A stretch of DNA of 64,000 nt from Luteibacter sp. SG786 (GCF_011759605.1 NZ_JAAOYX010000001.1:744001-808000), one strand, 5' to 3'. Counted from the stretch's first letter, positions 12,103 through 24,227 are shown. Notes: generated from the sequence alone by a model not told the origin. Translations and numbers: made by a program.

Positions 12103-12220
12103 CGGCTTAAGGGAATAGCGCTCTGGAAAAAGGCATATTGTGCCATCACTTGTGGTTGCGACCCGAAAGTGCGCCGGAATCCGGTGTATAAACGAATCGC
12201 GTATCGAAGGCTCCGAATTA

Positions 12221-12553
12221 ATGTCCCAAGAACACGAACACGACCAGGAAAGCGACCGCGGCCATGGCCTTGCCATTGAAACCTCCCGTCCGGAGACGGC
12301 ACGGCCGCCGCTGTTCCAGGTCGTCCTGCTGAACGACGACTTCACGCCGATGGATTTTGTGATCGAGGTGCTACGCAGTTTCTTCGGCATGGACCAGGAG
12401 CGGGCGGTGCAGGTGATGCTCCATGTCCATACGAGGGGAAAGGGCGTCTGCGGTGTGTTCACCCGGGAGGTGGCAGAAACGAAGGTGACCCAGGTCAACG
12501 AGTACTCACGGTCTCATCAGCACCCGCTGTTGTGCACTATGGAAAAGATGTAG
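12221..12553 (+). CDS. clpS: ATP-dependent Clp protease adaptor
   Basis: ClpS delivers N-degron proteins to ClpAP. The 110-residue product has the core [20 protein letters not shown], where the DD and Met line the N-degron pocket, and [21 protein letters not shown] 28-residue acidic, disordered N-terminal extension, needed in the family for ClpA binding, precedes it. It lies 78 bp upstream of clpA, the standard arrangement. Confidence 0.97.
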   Translation: MSQEHEHDQESDRGHGLAIETSRPETARPPLFQVVLLNDDFTPMDFVIEVLRSFFGMDQERAVQVMLHVHTRGKGVCGVFTREVAETKVTQVNEYSRSHQHPLLCTMEKM

Positions 12554-12631
12554 CCGATCCCCCATCTGGAGTTCATGCGGCATTGACAAGGGGCTGGTCC
12601 CCGCCGCCCACAGCTATCGGAGACGGTCCGT

Positions 12632-14899
<2,268 letters not shown>

Positions 14900-14903
14900 G
14901 AAC

Positions 14904-14986
14904 TGTGGGAGCCGGCTATGCCTGCGATCCCGCGGCAGCGGGCAAGGGTGCCGCGAGCACCCATCGCCGCTGAAGCGGCTCCCACA
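14904..14986. repeat. REP-type palindromic element 3
   Basis: Nearly identical to element 1 and in the same orientation (TGTGGGAGCCGG...CGGCTCCCACA). It sits 4 bp after the clpA stop codon, before a terminator and the convergent infA. Confidence 0.9.
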
Positions 14987-14992
14987 CAAAGC

Positions 14993-15022
14993 AAAAAGCC
15001 GCGGCGCGAGCCGCGGCTTTTT
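14993..15022. terminator. Bidirectional terminator between clpA and infA
   Basis: AAAAAGCCGCGG and CCGCGGCTTTTT form a 12-bp stem with a 6-nt loop, with A-tract and T-tract on the two sides, so it can stop transcription from both convergent genes. Confidence 0.9.
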
Positions 15023-15050
15023 CATTGCCCACGAAGCGGCGCCAGGCGCC

Positions 15051-15269
15051 TTACTTCATGCGATACGTGATGCGTCCCTTGGTCAGGTCGTAAGGGGTCA
15101 TTTCGACCTTCACCTTGTCGCCTGTGAGGATGCGGATGTAATGCTTGCGCATACGGCCGGAGATATGGGCGGTAATGACGTGCCCGTTCTCGAGCTGCAC
15201 GCGGAACATGGTGTTGGGCAGGGTCTCCTGGACCGTGCCTTCCATTTCGATGACGTCGTCTTTTGCCAT
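15051..15269 (-). CDS. infA: Translation initiation factor IF-1
   Basis: The 72-residue OB-fold protein starts [19 protein letters not shown] and ends in [11 protein letters not shown], both diagnostic of IF-1, which fills the ribosomal A site during initiation. Size is exactly that of the family. It is convergent with clpA, a neighbourhood found widely in gammaproteobacteria. Confidence 0.98.
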   Translation of the reverse strand: MAKDDVIEMEGTVQETLPNTMFRVQLENGHVITAHISGRMRKHYIRILTGDKVKVEMTPYDLTKGRITYRMK

Positions 15270-15371
15270 GTGTCCCGGGTCGGCATGAACGGCCGGAATG
15301 GCCGCATAAGTCCCTTAGTATGCCACAGAGGAGCGGAGCCGGCCACCAAGCCGCGTCCGTCCGTGCGGCGA

Positions 15372-15647
15372 TCAGCCGAAGTGCTCGTCCAGTTTCTTCC
15401 GGATCTCGTCCTCGATGGTGCCCCGCAGCGGTGACAGGAGCATGCCAAGCTCGGCGGTGACGTGCACGTCGGTGGCCGACACGGCGATGGCACCCTTCAC
15501 GCCTGAACGGGCGAACGTCAGGGTGTCGCCCTGCCAGGTGCCTTCGGTACCGAACTTCTCGCGCATGCGGGCGGCGACCTTCTCCACGACCGCGCGGGCA
15601 TTCTCCACCGTCGTACCGTGGGGGCGGCGTATATCGATCTTCGCCAT
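15372..15647 (-). CDS. Polyhydroxyalkanoic acid system family protein
   Basis: The 91-residue protein (MAKIDIRRPHGTTVENARAV, then LTFARSGVKGAIAVSATDVH and a C-terminal EDEIRKKLDEHFG) fits the small family found near PHA genes and in many gammaproteobacteria without PHA. The fold is probably beta-rich with a helical end, and the molecular role is not established. No PHA synthase or phasin is nearby, so the name reflects family only. Confidence 0.75.
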   Translation of the reverse strand: MAKIDIRRPHGTTVENARAVVEKVAARMREKFGTEGTWQGDTLTFARSGVKGAIAVSATDVHVTAELGMLLSPLRGTIEDEIRKKLDEHFG

Positions 15648-15803
15648 GGGCGGCTCCTGGTTCCAAAGCGGGGCAGTCTAGCAGCGCCCGGTTGCGGGCG
15701 GATGCGTCGACTCACGGTTTACGCTTCACTCTTCGCAGCCCCTTTCCGTTCAAATAGATACCGCACTCTGCTAAAGTCGCGTCGTCAACGTCCCGGTTCC
15801 TCC

Positions 15804-16571
15804 ATGCGCATTGAATTCGTCAGCTCGGCTCGCGGTGATTTCCACTGGTCACGACCCGTGCTCACGATCGGTCGCGCGGAGGACAACGACCTCGTCGTGT
15901 CCGAAACCCAGGTGGCCGGCCGTCACGTCACGATCCATCGGGACCGCCGCGGCCTGGTGCTGGAGGTGGCGCCCGAGGCGGGCAGGGTGTATGTCAATGC
16001 GCGCCCGGTCCGGGAACGCGCCTTGCTGCGCGCCGGCGACAGCCTTTCGCTGGGCGATTGCCGCATGCTGCTGCGCGACGATGCCGACCTGGACGCGCGG
16101 GAACTCGTTCCGCCGACCGAATCGCGTTGCACGGTGGCCTTGCGTCCGGTGGCGGGGCCCTTGTCGGGCCGCGTGATCGCCATCGGCGAACGCCTGGAAC
16201 TCGGCTCCACGCACGGTGCGTTGCCGCTGGAGTTGCCCGGCAACGATGCCGCCCTGCTCACGCTCACATGGACCGACGGCGAACTGCTGCTCGACGCGTC
16301 CCGCGTGCCTCCGCGCCACGCCGTTCGCGTCAACGGGGTGAAGACGGTTCGCGCCTCCCTGCAGCCGGGCGACCAGATCGGTATCGCGGCCCATCGCTTC
16401 GTCGTCGAAGGGCCGGGCTGGGTGGCCGAACCCGTGCTGGCGATGCCGGAACCGCCGGCCGAGCCGGAACAGCGCGAGGCCGAGGCGCCGCGGGGCGACG
16501 TCTGGTGGTTGATTCTCACGGCGGCACTGCTGGCACTCGGGATCGCGGCTGTCCTTTTCGTGCAGTTCTGA
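15804..16571 (+). CDS. FHA domain membrane-anchored protein
   Basis: The 255-residue protein has an N-terminal forkhead-associated fold: VLTIGRAEDNDLVVSE, VAGRHVTIHRDR and VYVNARPVRERALLRAGD, which normally binds phosphothreonine peptides. The canonical SxxH serine appears as A-G-R-H, so binding may be altered. A second FHA-like stretch (ALPLELPGNDAALLTLTW to GVKTVRASLQPGDQIGI) follows, then an acidic linker and one C-terminal membrane helix (WWLILTAALLALGIAAVLF). It lies 53 bp upstream of serC, but a functional link is not evident. Confidence 0.8.
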   Translation: MRIEFVSSARGDFHWSRPVLTIGRAEDNDLVVSETQVAGRHVTIHRDRRGLVLEVAPEAGRVYVNARPVRERALLRAGDSLSLGDCRMLLRDDADLDARELVPPTESRCTVALRPVAGPLSGRVIAIGERLELGSTHGALPLELPGNDAALLTLTWTDGELLLDASRVPPRHAVRVNGVKTVRASLQPGDQIGIAAHRFVVEGPGWVAEPVLAMPEPPAEPEQREAEAPRGDVWWLILTAALLALGIAAVLFVQF

Positions 16572-16624
16572 CGCCACTGCCGCATAGGCATAATGCGATC
16601 TCCTCCCTCCAGAGCGAGAACGAA

Positions 16625-17710
16625 GTGAGCAGAGCGTGGAATTTCAGCGCCGGCCCGGCGGCGCTGCCGGAAGCCGTATTGAAGCGGGCGCAGGCGGAGA
16701 TGCTCGACTGGAATGGAACCGGGGCGTCGGTGATGGAGCTTTCCCATCGCGGCAAGCATTTCATGCAGCTGGCCGCGGCGACGGAACAGCGCCTGCGCCA
16801 GCTGCTTGCCATCCCGTCGAACTACAAGGTGCTGTTCCTACAGGGCGGCGCGACGCAGCACTTCGCACAGATCCCGATGAACCTGGCGCCGGAAGGCGGC
16901 TCGGCCGATTACATCGTCACCGGCGTGTTCAGCAAGAAGGCCGTGAGCGAAGCGGCGTTCCATGTCGACGCGCGCGTGGCGGCCACGTCCGAATCCACTA
17001 ACTTCCTCACGCTCCCGCCGCGCGCCGGGTGGCAACTGAATCCGGATGCGTCGTACGTGCACTACACGCCGAACGAGACGATCCGGGGCCTCGAGTTCCA
17101 TGAGATACCGGACGTGGGCGAGGTGCCGCTCGTGGCGGACATGTCGTCGAACATCCTCGGCGCGCCGCTGGACGTGTCGCGCTTCGGCCTCATCTACGCG
17201 GGTGCGCAGAAGAACATCGGGCCGTCGGGCCTCGTGCTCATGATCGTTCGCGACGACCTGCTGGCGCGTCCGCCGCGGCCGATCGCGCGGATCCTGCGTT
17301 ATGCCGAGCAGGCGGCGAACGACTCGATGCTCAATACGCCGAATACCTGGGGCTGGTACCTCGCCGGCCTGACCTTCGAATGGATCGAGCGGGAGGGCGG
17401 CCTCGCCGCGATGGGCGAGCGCAACGCGCGCAAGTCGGCCATGGTCTATGAGGCCATCGACGGATCGGATGGTTTCTATCGCAACGATGTGGAACGCGCC
17501 GCGCGCTCGCGGATGAATGTGTCGTTCGTCTTGCACGATGCCGCGCTCGACAGCGTCTTCCTGGCGGAATCCGAGGCTGCGGGCTTCATCGGTCTCAAGG
17601 GGCACAAGGCCGTGGGCGGCATGCGCGCGTCGCTTTACAACGCGGTGTCGCAGCCCGCGGTGGATGCGCTCGTGCAATTCATGCGGGACTTTGCGGCGCG
17701 GCACGGTTAA
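16625..17710 (+). CDS. serC: Phosphoserine aminotransferase
   Basis: SerC makes 3-phosphoserine from 3-phosphohydroxypyruvate, and also acts in PLP synthesis. The 361 residues start RAWNFSAGPAALPEAVLKRA, have the PLP-lysine motif YAGAQKNIGPSGL, and end with LKGHKAVGGMRASLYNAVS, all typical. The start is GTG 16625; the long in-frame sequence upstream is antisense-free noise over the FHA gene. It heads a run of genes with pheA, hisC and aroA, a common arrangement joining serine and aromatic amino acid synthesis. Confidence 0.96.
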   Translation: MSRAWNFSAGPAALPEAVLKRAQAEMLDWNGTGASVMELSHRGKHFMQLAAATEQRLRQLLAIPSNYKVLFLQGGATQHFAQIPMNLAPEGGSADYIVTGVFSKKAVSEAAFHVDARVAATSESTNFLTLPPRAGWQLNPDASYVHYTPNETIRGLEFHEIPDVGEVPLVADMSSNILGAPLDVSRFGLIYAGAQKNIGPSGLVLMIVRDDLLARPPRPIARILRYAEQAANDSMLNTPNTWGWYLAGLTFEWIEREGGLAAMGERNARKSAMVYEAIDGSDGFYRNDVERAARSRMNVSFVLHDAALDSVFLAESEAAGFIGLKGHKAVGGMRASLYNAVSQPAVDALVQFMRDFAARHG

Positions 17711-17791
17711 AGTCGGAGGTCGCCGCACTGCAGCATGCCCCGTGCGCGAAAGAAACGTTTCAACTGCAACCACTTAGCCGCCTGGAAGTCC

Positions 17792-18892
17792 ATGAGCAAG
17801 ACCCCCGCCGACAAACAAGCCACGCTCGCCGAGGCGCGTACGCGCATCGACAGTATCGACCAGCAACTGCAATCGCTCATCAGCGAACGCGCCCGGTGGG
17901 CGCAGCAGGTCGGGCGGGCCAAGGGCCCGCTGAAGGCGGCGGTGGAGTATTACCGGCCCGAGCGCGAGGCGCAGGTGCTGCGCGGTGTCATTGATCGCAA
18001 CGACGGTCCGCTGCCCAATGCGGAACTGGTGCGGCTGTTCCGCGAGATCATGTCGTCGTGCCTGTCGCAGCAGCAGCCGCTGAAGATCGGCTTCCTCGGT
18101 CCCGAGGGCACCTTCAGCGAGCAGGCGGTGCGCAAGCATTTCGGCCATGCCGCGTATGGCCTGCCGCTGGGCAGCATCGAAGAGGTATTCCAGGAGGTGG
18201 CCGCCGGCAACGCCGACTTCGGCGTGGTGCCGGTGGAGAACTCCGGGCAGGGCATGATCCAGATGACGCTGGACATGTTCCTCGTGTCGAAGGCCACCAT
18301 CTGCGGCGAAGTCGAACTGCGCGTGCACCAGAACCTGCTTTCGTTGAGCGGCGAGCTGAAAGACGTGAAGCGCGTGTACTCCCACCCGCAGTCGTTGCAG
18401 CAATGCCAGGGCTGGTTGCGCGTGAACCTTCCGCACGCGGAGCGCGTGCCGGTATCGAGCAACGCCGAGGCCGCGCGCACGGCACGCCTCTCGCCGGAAT
18501 CCGCGGCCATCGCCGGTGAAACCGCCGGACGCGTCTATGGCCTGAAAACCGTGGCCGGCCCCATCGAAGACCGTTCCGACAACACCACCCGCTTCCTCGT
18601 CATCGGCCGTTCGATCTTCCCGCCCTCGGGCAACGATCGCACGTCGCTGCTGGTGTCGGTGCGCGACAAGCCGGGCGCGCTGTATGACGTGTTGAGCCCG
18701 CTGGCGAAACACGACATCAGCATGAACCGTATCGAGTCCCGCCCGGCACACACGGGGAAATGGCAGTACGCGTTCTTCATCGACGTGTCCGGCCACGTGG
18801 ACGATCCGGCCTTGCAGGCCGCTCTCGAAGAAATGAAACCCGCCGCCGCCGAGGTGCGTGTGCTCGGCTCTTACCCCGTAGCCCTTCCATGA
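17792..18892 (+). CDS. pheA: Chorismate mutase / prephenate dehydratase (P-protein)
   Basis: A bifunctional enzyme for phenylalanine synthesis. Residues 10-90 form an AroQ chorismate mutase (ARTRIDSIDQQLQSLISERA), 95-275 a prephenate dehydratase (IGFLGPEGTFSEQAVRKHF, then VVPVENSGQGMI), and the end an ACT domain (LLVSVRDKPGALYDVLSPLA) for Phe feedback. The 366-residue length fits. Its TGA overlaps the hisC ATG in ATGA, indicating translational coupling. The ESRP motif (RIESRPAHTG) for Phe binding is present. Confidence 0.97.
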   Translation: MSKTPADKQATLAEARTRIDSIDQQLQSLISERARWAQQVGRAKGPLKAAVEYYRPEREAQVLRGVIDRNDGPLPNAELVRLFREIMSSCLSQQQPLKIGFLGPEGTFSEQAVRKHFGHAAYGLPLGSIEEVFQEVAAGNADFGVVPVENSGQGMIQMTLDMFLVSKATICGEVELRVHQNLLSLSGELKDVKRVYSHPQSLQQCQGWLRVNLPHAERVPVSSNAEAARTARLSPESAAIAGETAGRVYGLKTVAGPIEDRSDNTTRFLVIGRSIFPPSGNDRTSLLVSVRDKPGALYDVLSPLAKHDISMNRIESRPAHTGKWQYAFFIDVSGHVDDPALQAALEEMKPAAAEVRVLGSYPVALP

Positions 18893-20001
18893 CCTTCTCA
18901 TTCGATGCAGCCGCGCTCGCCAACAGGGCGACGTCGGCGCTCCGTGCCTACGACCCCGGCCACGACCTTCCCGCGCTGCGCCGACGCTTCGGCGCCGCCA
19001 TCGCCGAACTCGGTTCCAATGAAAACCCGTTGGGTCCGAGCCCGCGCGCCAGGGCCGCGGCAGCCAGCGCGTTGGACGAGGTGTGGCGTTATCCCGACCC
19101 GCTGGGCGCGTCGCTGAAGCGTGCGTTGTCGGCCGCGGAAGGCGTGCCCGTGGCAGGCATCACGCTCGGCAACGGTTCGCATGAACTCCTCATGCTGCTC
19201 GCGCAGTGTTTCGCGGATGCCGAGCATCCCGTGGTCCATTCGCAGTTCGGCTTCGCGGTATTCCCGATCGCTGCCGCGGCAGCGGGCGCGCCCTCCCTGG
19301 CCGTGCCCGCTCTTCCGGCGGATCATCCCGAAGCGCCGTACGGCCATGATCTCGACGCGCTTGCTTCGGCGGTCACCGCGAACACGCGGCTGGTGTACCT
19401 CGCCAACCCGAACAATCCCACGGGCACCTGGTTCGGCGACGCCGCACTGGAAACCTTCCTGGGCAAGATGCCAGCGAGCACGATCGTGGTCGTAGACGAG
19501 GCCTACCACGAGTACGTCGATGCGAGCGGTTTGACGACCGCCGCACGTTTCCTCGACCGGTTCCCCAACCTCGTGGTGACGCGTACGTTCTCGAAGGCCT
19601 ATGCGCTCGCCGGCCTTCGCATCGGGTACATGCTGAGCCACCCCTCCGTGGCGGCCGTATGCGAGCGCCTGCGTGAATCGTTCAACGTGAACGGCGTGGC
19701 ACTCGCCGCAGCGGAAGCGGCCCTCGGCGATCGCGACTATCTGGCGCGCGTGCGCGAGACGAACCGCGTCGACCGCGCATGGCTTGCCGACGCGCTGAAT
19801 GGCCGGGGTTTTCGCGTGCTGCCTTCGCAGACCAACTTTCTGCTGCTGGACCTGGGCCGCGATGCGGCCGCATTCGAGGCCCACCTTTTCGAGCGCGGCG
19901 TGATCGTGCGGCCCATGGTCGGTTACCGCCTGCCGCACACGGTGCGCGTGAGCGTGGGCAGCCGCGCCGAGCTGGATCGCCTGCTGGAGCACCTGCCGTG
20001 A
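18889..20001 (+). CDS. hisC: Histidinol-phosphate / aromatic aminotransferase
   Basis: This 370-residue fold-type I PLP enzyme shows LGSNENPLGPSPRARAAA, VYLANPNNPTGTW, and the PLP-lysine motif TFSKAYALAGLRIGY. Sequence places it in the HisC family. Lying between pheA and aroA with 4-bp overlaps on both sides, it more likely converts phenylpyruvate or hydroxyphenylpyruvate to Phe or Tyr than histidinol phosphate, but it may do both. Whether another hisC exists in a his operon would decide this. Confidence 0.88.
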   Translation: MTFSFDAAALANRATSALRAYDPGHDLPALRRRFGAAIAELGSNENPLGPSPRARAAAASALDEVWRYPDPLGASLKRALSAAEGVPVAGITLGNGSHELLMLLAQCFADAEHPVVHSQFGFAVFPIAAAAAGAPSLAVPALPADHPEAPYGHDLDALASAVTANTRLVYLANPNNPTGTWFGDAALETFLGKMPASTIVVVDEAYHEYVDASGLTTAARFLDRFPNLVVTRTFSKAYALAGLRIGYMLSHPSVAAVCERLRESFNVNGVALAAAEAALGDRDYLARVRETNRVDRAWLADALNGRGFRVLPSQTNFLLLDLGRDAAAFEAHLFERGVIVRPMVGYRLPHTVRVSVGSRAELDRLLEHLP

Positions 20002-21305
20002 ACCGTGTCGATTGGATGAGTCACAAGAGCGGCCCGTTGCACGGCGAAGTGGCCGTGCCGGGCGACAAGTCGGTGTCGCATCGCGCCCTGATGTTCGGTG
20101 CCATCGCCGAAGGCGTGACGCATATTCGCGGATTCCTGGAGGGCGAAGACACTCTTGCCACCGCCTCGATCCTCGGCAAGCTCGGCGTGCGCTTCGAAAC
20201 GCCATCGCCGGGCGAGCGCATCGTTCATGGCGTCGGCTTGCACGGCCTGCGCGGCAGCCCGGATGCGCTCGATTGCGGAAACGCCGGCACGGGCATGCGT
20301 CTTCTGGCGGGCCTGCTGGCGGGCCAGACGTTCGACTCGACACTCGTCGGCGACGAATCGCTGTCGCGCCGGCCGATGCGGCGCGTGACCGATCCTCTGG
20401 CGCAGATGGGCGCTTCGATCGACACGAACGACGGAAAGCCGCCCTTGCGCATCCATGGCGGTGCGCAATTGCATGGCGTGACTTACCACCCGCCGGTGGC
20501 GAGCGCCCAGATCAAGTCGGCGCTGCTGCTCGCGGGCCTATACGCCGAGGGATTCACGGAGGTGGTGGAGCCGCACCCGACTCGCGACTACACCGAAAGC
20601 ATGCTGAAGGCCTTCGGGTGGCCCATCGACTATTCCCCCGGCCGCGCGCGGCTGGAGGGTGGGCACGTGCTGCACGCCGCCAACGTGGATGTGCCGGCGG
20701 ACTTTTCGTCCGCGGCCTTTTTCATCGTCGCAGCCTGTATCGTGCCGGGCTCGTTGTTGCGCCTCAACGGTGTGGGCCTCAATCCCCGCCGCACGGGCCT
20801 GCTGAGCGCGCTGCGGCTGATGGGTGCCGACATCGCCGTGGAAAACACACGCACGAGCGGCGGCGAAACCATCGCGGACCTGGTCGTGACACATGCGCCC
20901 CTGCACGGTGTGTCGCTGCCCGAGGAGATCGTGCCGGACATGATCGACGAGTTCCCGGCGCTGTTCGTGGCCGCCGCCGTCGCCGACGGCACCACCACCA
21001 TCCGTGGCGCGGCCGAGCTGCGCGTCAAGGAATCGGACCGCATCGCGAGCATGGCGAACGGCCTCAAGGCGTGCGGCGCGTCGGTGGACGAATTGCCCGA
21101 CGGCGCCATCATTCACGGCGGCGGCCTTCGTTCCGGCAGCATCGACAGCCATGGCGACCACCGCATCGCAATGAGTTTCGCCGTTGCGGGACTCGTGGCC
21201 GAAGGCCCCATCGCCATCGGCGACTGCGCCAACGTGGCCACGTCGTTCCCGGGGTTCATGGAACTGGCCAATGGCGTGGGCTTCCGGCTCGAAGCGGCGA
21301 ACTGA
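19998..21305 (+). CDS. aroA: 3-phosphoshikimate 1-carboxyvinyltransferase (EPSP synthase)
   Basis: AroA joins PEP to shikimate-3-phosphate in the shikimate pathway. The 435 residues include VPGDKSVSHRALMFGAIAEG, LDCGNAGTGMRLLAGLLAG and VKESDRIASMANGLKACGA. LDCGNAGTGMR with Gly and Ala in this loop resembles class II (less glyphosate-sensitive) forms; this is an inference. The GTG start at 19998 overlaps the hisC stop in GTGA. Unlike many relatives, cmk and rpsA do not follow; kdsB does. Confidence 0.96.
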   Translation: MNRVDWMSHKSGPLHGEVAVPGDKSVSHRALMFGAIAEGVTHIRGFLEGEDTLATASILGKLGVRFETPSPGERIVHGVGLHGLRGSPDALDCGNAGTGMRLLAGLLAGQTFDSTLVGDESLSRRPMRRVTDPLAQMGASIDTNDGKPPLRIHGGAQLHGVTYHPPVASAQIKSALLLAGLYAEGFTEVVEPHPTRDYTESMLKAFGWPIDYSPGRARLEGGHVLHAANVDVPADFSSAAFFIVAACIVPGSLLRLNGVGLNPRRTGLLSALRLMGADIAVENTRTSGGETIADLVVTHAPLHGVSLPEEIVPDMIDEFPALFVAAAVADGTTTIRGAAELRVKESDRIASMANGLKACGASVDELPDGAIIHGGGLRSGSIDSHGDHRIAMSFAVAGLVAEGPIAIGDCANVATSFPGFMELANGVGFRLEAAN

Positions 21306-21397
21306 TTCCATCGGGCCTCAGGACAGGGCGGGTTCCGCCATGACGCACGTGCTGTGAAGGCGCTACGCTTCACGTTCCCTGAGCCAGACACAAGCCA

Positions 21398-22189
21398 ATG
21401 GTCGTGAAGCTTCCCCCGTTCGTCGTCGTCGTGCCCGCGCGCTTCGGTTCCACACGGCTGCCGGGTAAGCCGCTGCTCAAGATCGGCGGGGAATCCATGA
21501 TCCGTCGCGTGGCGGCGAGGGCGGGGGAGGCGGGTGCCGCCCAGGTGGTGGTCGCCACCGATGACGAGCGGGTGGTGCGCGAACTTCGCGGATGCGGCGA
21601 CATCCTGGTCTGCATGACCCGGCCGGATCACGCCTCCGGCAGCGACCGCATCGCCGAGACCGCCGGTCACTTCGGCTGGCCGGACGACACGGTGGTGGTG
21701 AACCTCCAGGGCGACGAGCCCTTCGCTCCCGCGGCCGGCATACGGGCGGTGGTGGCAACGCTCGCGGGCGACGAGGCGCCCATGGCCACCCTGGCCGCCC
21801 CCATCCAGGACGCCGAGGAGCTTTTCGACCCGAACGTCGTCAAGGTGGTTCGCGGCGGGAACGGCCGCGCCCTCTACTTCACGCGTGCCCCCGCGCCCTG
21901 GGCTCGTGACGCGTTCGCACAGGACCGCGAGTCGCTTCCGGCGGGCGTGCCTTTCTTGCGTCACATCGGCATCTATGCGTACCGTGCGGGGTTCCTGCGC
22001 CGCCTGGCGGCCCTTCCGCGGACGCCCCTGGAACAAGCGGAGTCCCTGGAGCAGTTGCGGGCCCTGGAGCACGGTTATGCCATCTCGGTGAGCCCCACCC
22101 CGGAGCCCTTTCCCCCCGGTATCGACACCGCGGACGATCTGGCCCGGGCCGAGCGCTGGCTCGCTGGAAAGCCCGGGGAACGGTCGTAA
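21398..22189 (+). CDS. kdsB: 3-deoxy-manno-octulosonate cytidylyltransferase
   Basis: KdsB makes CMP-Kdo for lipopolysaccharide inner core. The 263-residue cytoplasmic enzyme begins with [20 protein letters not shown], has [23 protein letters not shown] and the C-terminal [17 protein letters not shown], all family signatures. It stands 92 bp after aroA and could be cotranscribed. A strong hairpin lies between it and uvrC. Confidence 0.95.
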   Translation: MVVKLPPFVVVVPARFGSTRLPGKPLLKIGGESMIRRVAARAGEAGAAQVVVATDDERVVRELRGCGDILVCMTRPDHASGSDRIAETAGHFGWPDDTVVVNLQGDEPFAPAAGIRAVVATLAGDEAPMATLAAPIQDAEELFDPNVVKVVRGGNGRALYFTRAPAPWARDAFAQDRESLPAGVPFLRHIGIYAYRAGFLRRLAALPRTPLEQAESLEQLRALEHGYAISVSPTPEPFPPGIDTADDLARAERWLAGKPGERS

Positions 22190-22332
22190 GGGTTCCCTTG
22201 CAAGGGCCTGCGGGAAAGCCCCACAGGCCGCGCAGGCGACGGCCGGGCGCGCGGGCGCGGGCCGCGACGTAATCTAACCCCGTCGCCAAACTCACTCCTC
22301 TGCAGGACGGCGACACTCCCAAGGAAGGTCCC

Positions 22333-22360
22333 CGCCGGCATGGTCCATCCCATGCCGGCG
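22333..22360. other. Perfect 11-bp hairpin in the kdsB-uvrC gap
   Basis: CGCCGGCATGG and CCATGCCGGCG form an uninterrupted stem with a 6-nt loop, 41 bp before the uvrC start. It lacks a following T-tract, so it is either a weak terminator of kdsB or an RNA structure in the uvrC leader. The remaining 210 bp of this gap shows no gene. Confidence 0.6.
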
Positions 22361-22400
22361 TCTTCGCGTCTGCGATCCGCCGACGCGGTAAAATGTCGGG

Positions 22401-24227
22401 ATGGAGCACACCGAGTCGCACCCGTTCGACGGCAAGGCCTTCGTCCGCCACCTCACCACTTCGCCCGGCGTCTATCGCTATTTCGATGCGGAAGACGAGC
22501 TTCTGTACGTCGGCAAGGCGGCCAACCTCAAGAAGCGGGTAGGCAACTATTTCCTGAAACCGCCCATGGATCCGCGCATCGCGTCCATGGTGTCGCAGAT
22601 CGCCCGCGCGGAGGTGACGCTCACCCGCACGGCGGGCGAGGCCCTGCTGCTGGAATCCCAGCTGATCAAGTCGCTGAAGCCGCGATACAACATCGTGCTT
22701 CGCGACGACAAGAGCTATCCGTACATCTACCTGTCGGGCGGCGAGGACTATCCGCGGCTGGCGTTCCATCGTGGCGCCAAGACGGGGCCGGGCCGCTACT
22801 TCGGCCCGTATCCGAGCACCTTCGCGGTGCGCGAAAGCCTGGGCCTGATGCAGAAGCTGTTCAAGGTGCGTCAGTGCGAGGACAGCTACTTCCGGAACCG
22901 CTCGCGTCCTTGCCTGCAGCACCAGATCGGCCGTTGCAGCGCCCCGTGCGTTCGCCTCATCGATGTGGACGACTACAAGAGCGACGTGCGCCACGCCGAG
23001 ATGTTCCTGGAAGGGCGCAGCAGTGCCGTTATCGACGAGCTGGCGTCGTCGATGGAGCAGGCATCGCGCGACCTGAACTTCGAGCGCGCGGCGAACCTGC
23101 GCGATCAGGTGGCCGCGTTGCGCAAGTTGCAGGCCCAGCACTTCGTCCAGGGCGCCAGTGCGGACATGGACGTGATCGCCTGCTGCATGGAAGGCGGCAT
23201 GGCCTGCGTGAGCGTCCTCTTCTTCCGTAACGGCGTGAGCCTGGGGTCGCGCGATTTCTTCCCCCGGCTGCCGACGGACGCTTCCGTCTCCGACGTGCTG
23301 TCGCAGTTCATCGCCCAGTACTACCTGGAGCGACAGGTGCCGCGCGAACTGGTGCTCAGCGACCCGGTGGAGGACATGGACGTGCTTGCTTCCGTGCTGT
23401 CGGACCATGCGGGATACGTCGTGTCGCTCAAGCCGAGCGTTCGCGGCGAGCGCGCACGGTTCCTGGAGATGGCCCAGCGCAACGCCAGTGCGGCACTCAC
23501 GTCGCGACTGGCCAGCCGGCACACCTTGCTGGCGCGCTTCGACGACCTGCAGAAGGTTCTGGAACTGGAAACCACGCCAAGGCGTATCGAGTGTTTCGAT
23601 ATCAGTCACACGCGTGGCGAGCTGACCGTGGCCTCGTGCGTGGTGTTCGGGCCGGAAGGGCCCGAGAAGTCGCACTACCGGCGCTTCAACATCACGGGCA
23701 TCACCCCCGGCGACGACTATGCCGCCATGCACCAGGCGCTGACACGGCGCTTCAAGAAGGTGGTGGAGGGTGGCGTCAGGCCCGACATCCTGCTCATCGA
23801 CGGAGGCATGGGGCAGGTGGCCCAGGCCGTGGACGTACTGCGCGAGCTGGGCGTGGAGGATGGCATCCGCGTGGTCGGCGTGGCCAAGGGGCCGGGCCGG
23901 CGTGCCGGCGAAGAAACACTCGTTCTCGCCGACAGCGGCAAGACGCTGCACCCTGGAACGTCGTCGCCGGCGCTGCACCTCGTGGCGGCGGTTCGTGACG
24001 AAGCGCACCGTTTCGCCATCAGCGGCCATCGCCGCCGTCGCGAAGCGGCACGCGAGCGGAGTACGCTCGAGGACGTGCCCGGCGTGGGCGCGCGCCGCCG
24101 CGCGGCCCTGCTCAAGGCCTTCGGCGGTCTGACCGGCGTGGAAGCCGCGGGCGTCGAGGAACTCATGAGCGTGAAGGGCATTGATCGCGGGCTGGCCGAA
24201 CGCATCTATGCCATGCTGCATCCCTGA
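22401..24227 (+). CDS. uvrC: UvrABC excinuclease subunit C
   Basis: UvrC makes both incisions in nucleotide excision repair. The 608 residues contain an N-terminal GIY-YIG nuclease (PGVYRYFDAEDELLYVGKAA), a Cys-rich segment (RPCLQHQIGRCSAPCV), a UvrB-binding UVR motif (LNFERAANLRDQVAALRK), the RNase H-like nuclease (CFDISHTRGE, LLIDGGMGQV) and tandem HhH motifs at the end (EDVPGVGARRRAALLKAFGG). Complete. pgsA follows at 49 bp, the same uvrC-pgsA order as in E. coli. Confidence 0.97.
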   Translation: MEHTESHPFDGKAFVRHLTTSPGVYRYFDAEDELLYVGKAANLKKRVGNYFLKPPMDPRIASMVSQIARAEVTLTRTAGEALLLESQLIKSLKPRYNIVLRDDKSYPYIYLSGGEDYPRLAFHRGAKTGPGRYFGPYPSTFAVRESLGLMQKLFKVRQCEDSYFRNRSRPCLQHQIGRCSAPCVRLIDVDDYKSDVRHAEMFLEGRSSAVIDELASSMEQASRDLNFERAANLRDQVAALRKLQAQHFVQGASADMDVIACCMEGGMACVSVLFFRNGVSLGSRDFFPRLPTDASVSDVLSQFIAQYYLERQVPRELVLSDPVEDMDVLASVLSDHAGYVVSLKPSVRGERARFLEMAQRNASAALTSRLASRHTLLARFDDLQKVLELETTPRRIECFDISHTRGELTVASCVVFGPEGPEKSHYRRFNITGITPGDDYAAMHQALTRRFKKVVEGGVRPDILLIDGGMGQVAQAVDVLRELGVEDGIRVVGVAKGPGRRAGEETLVLADSGKTLHPGTSSPALHLVAAVRDEAHRFAISGHRRRREAARERSTLEDVPGVGARRRAALLKAFGGLTGVEAAGVEELMSVKGIDRGLAERIYAMLHP

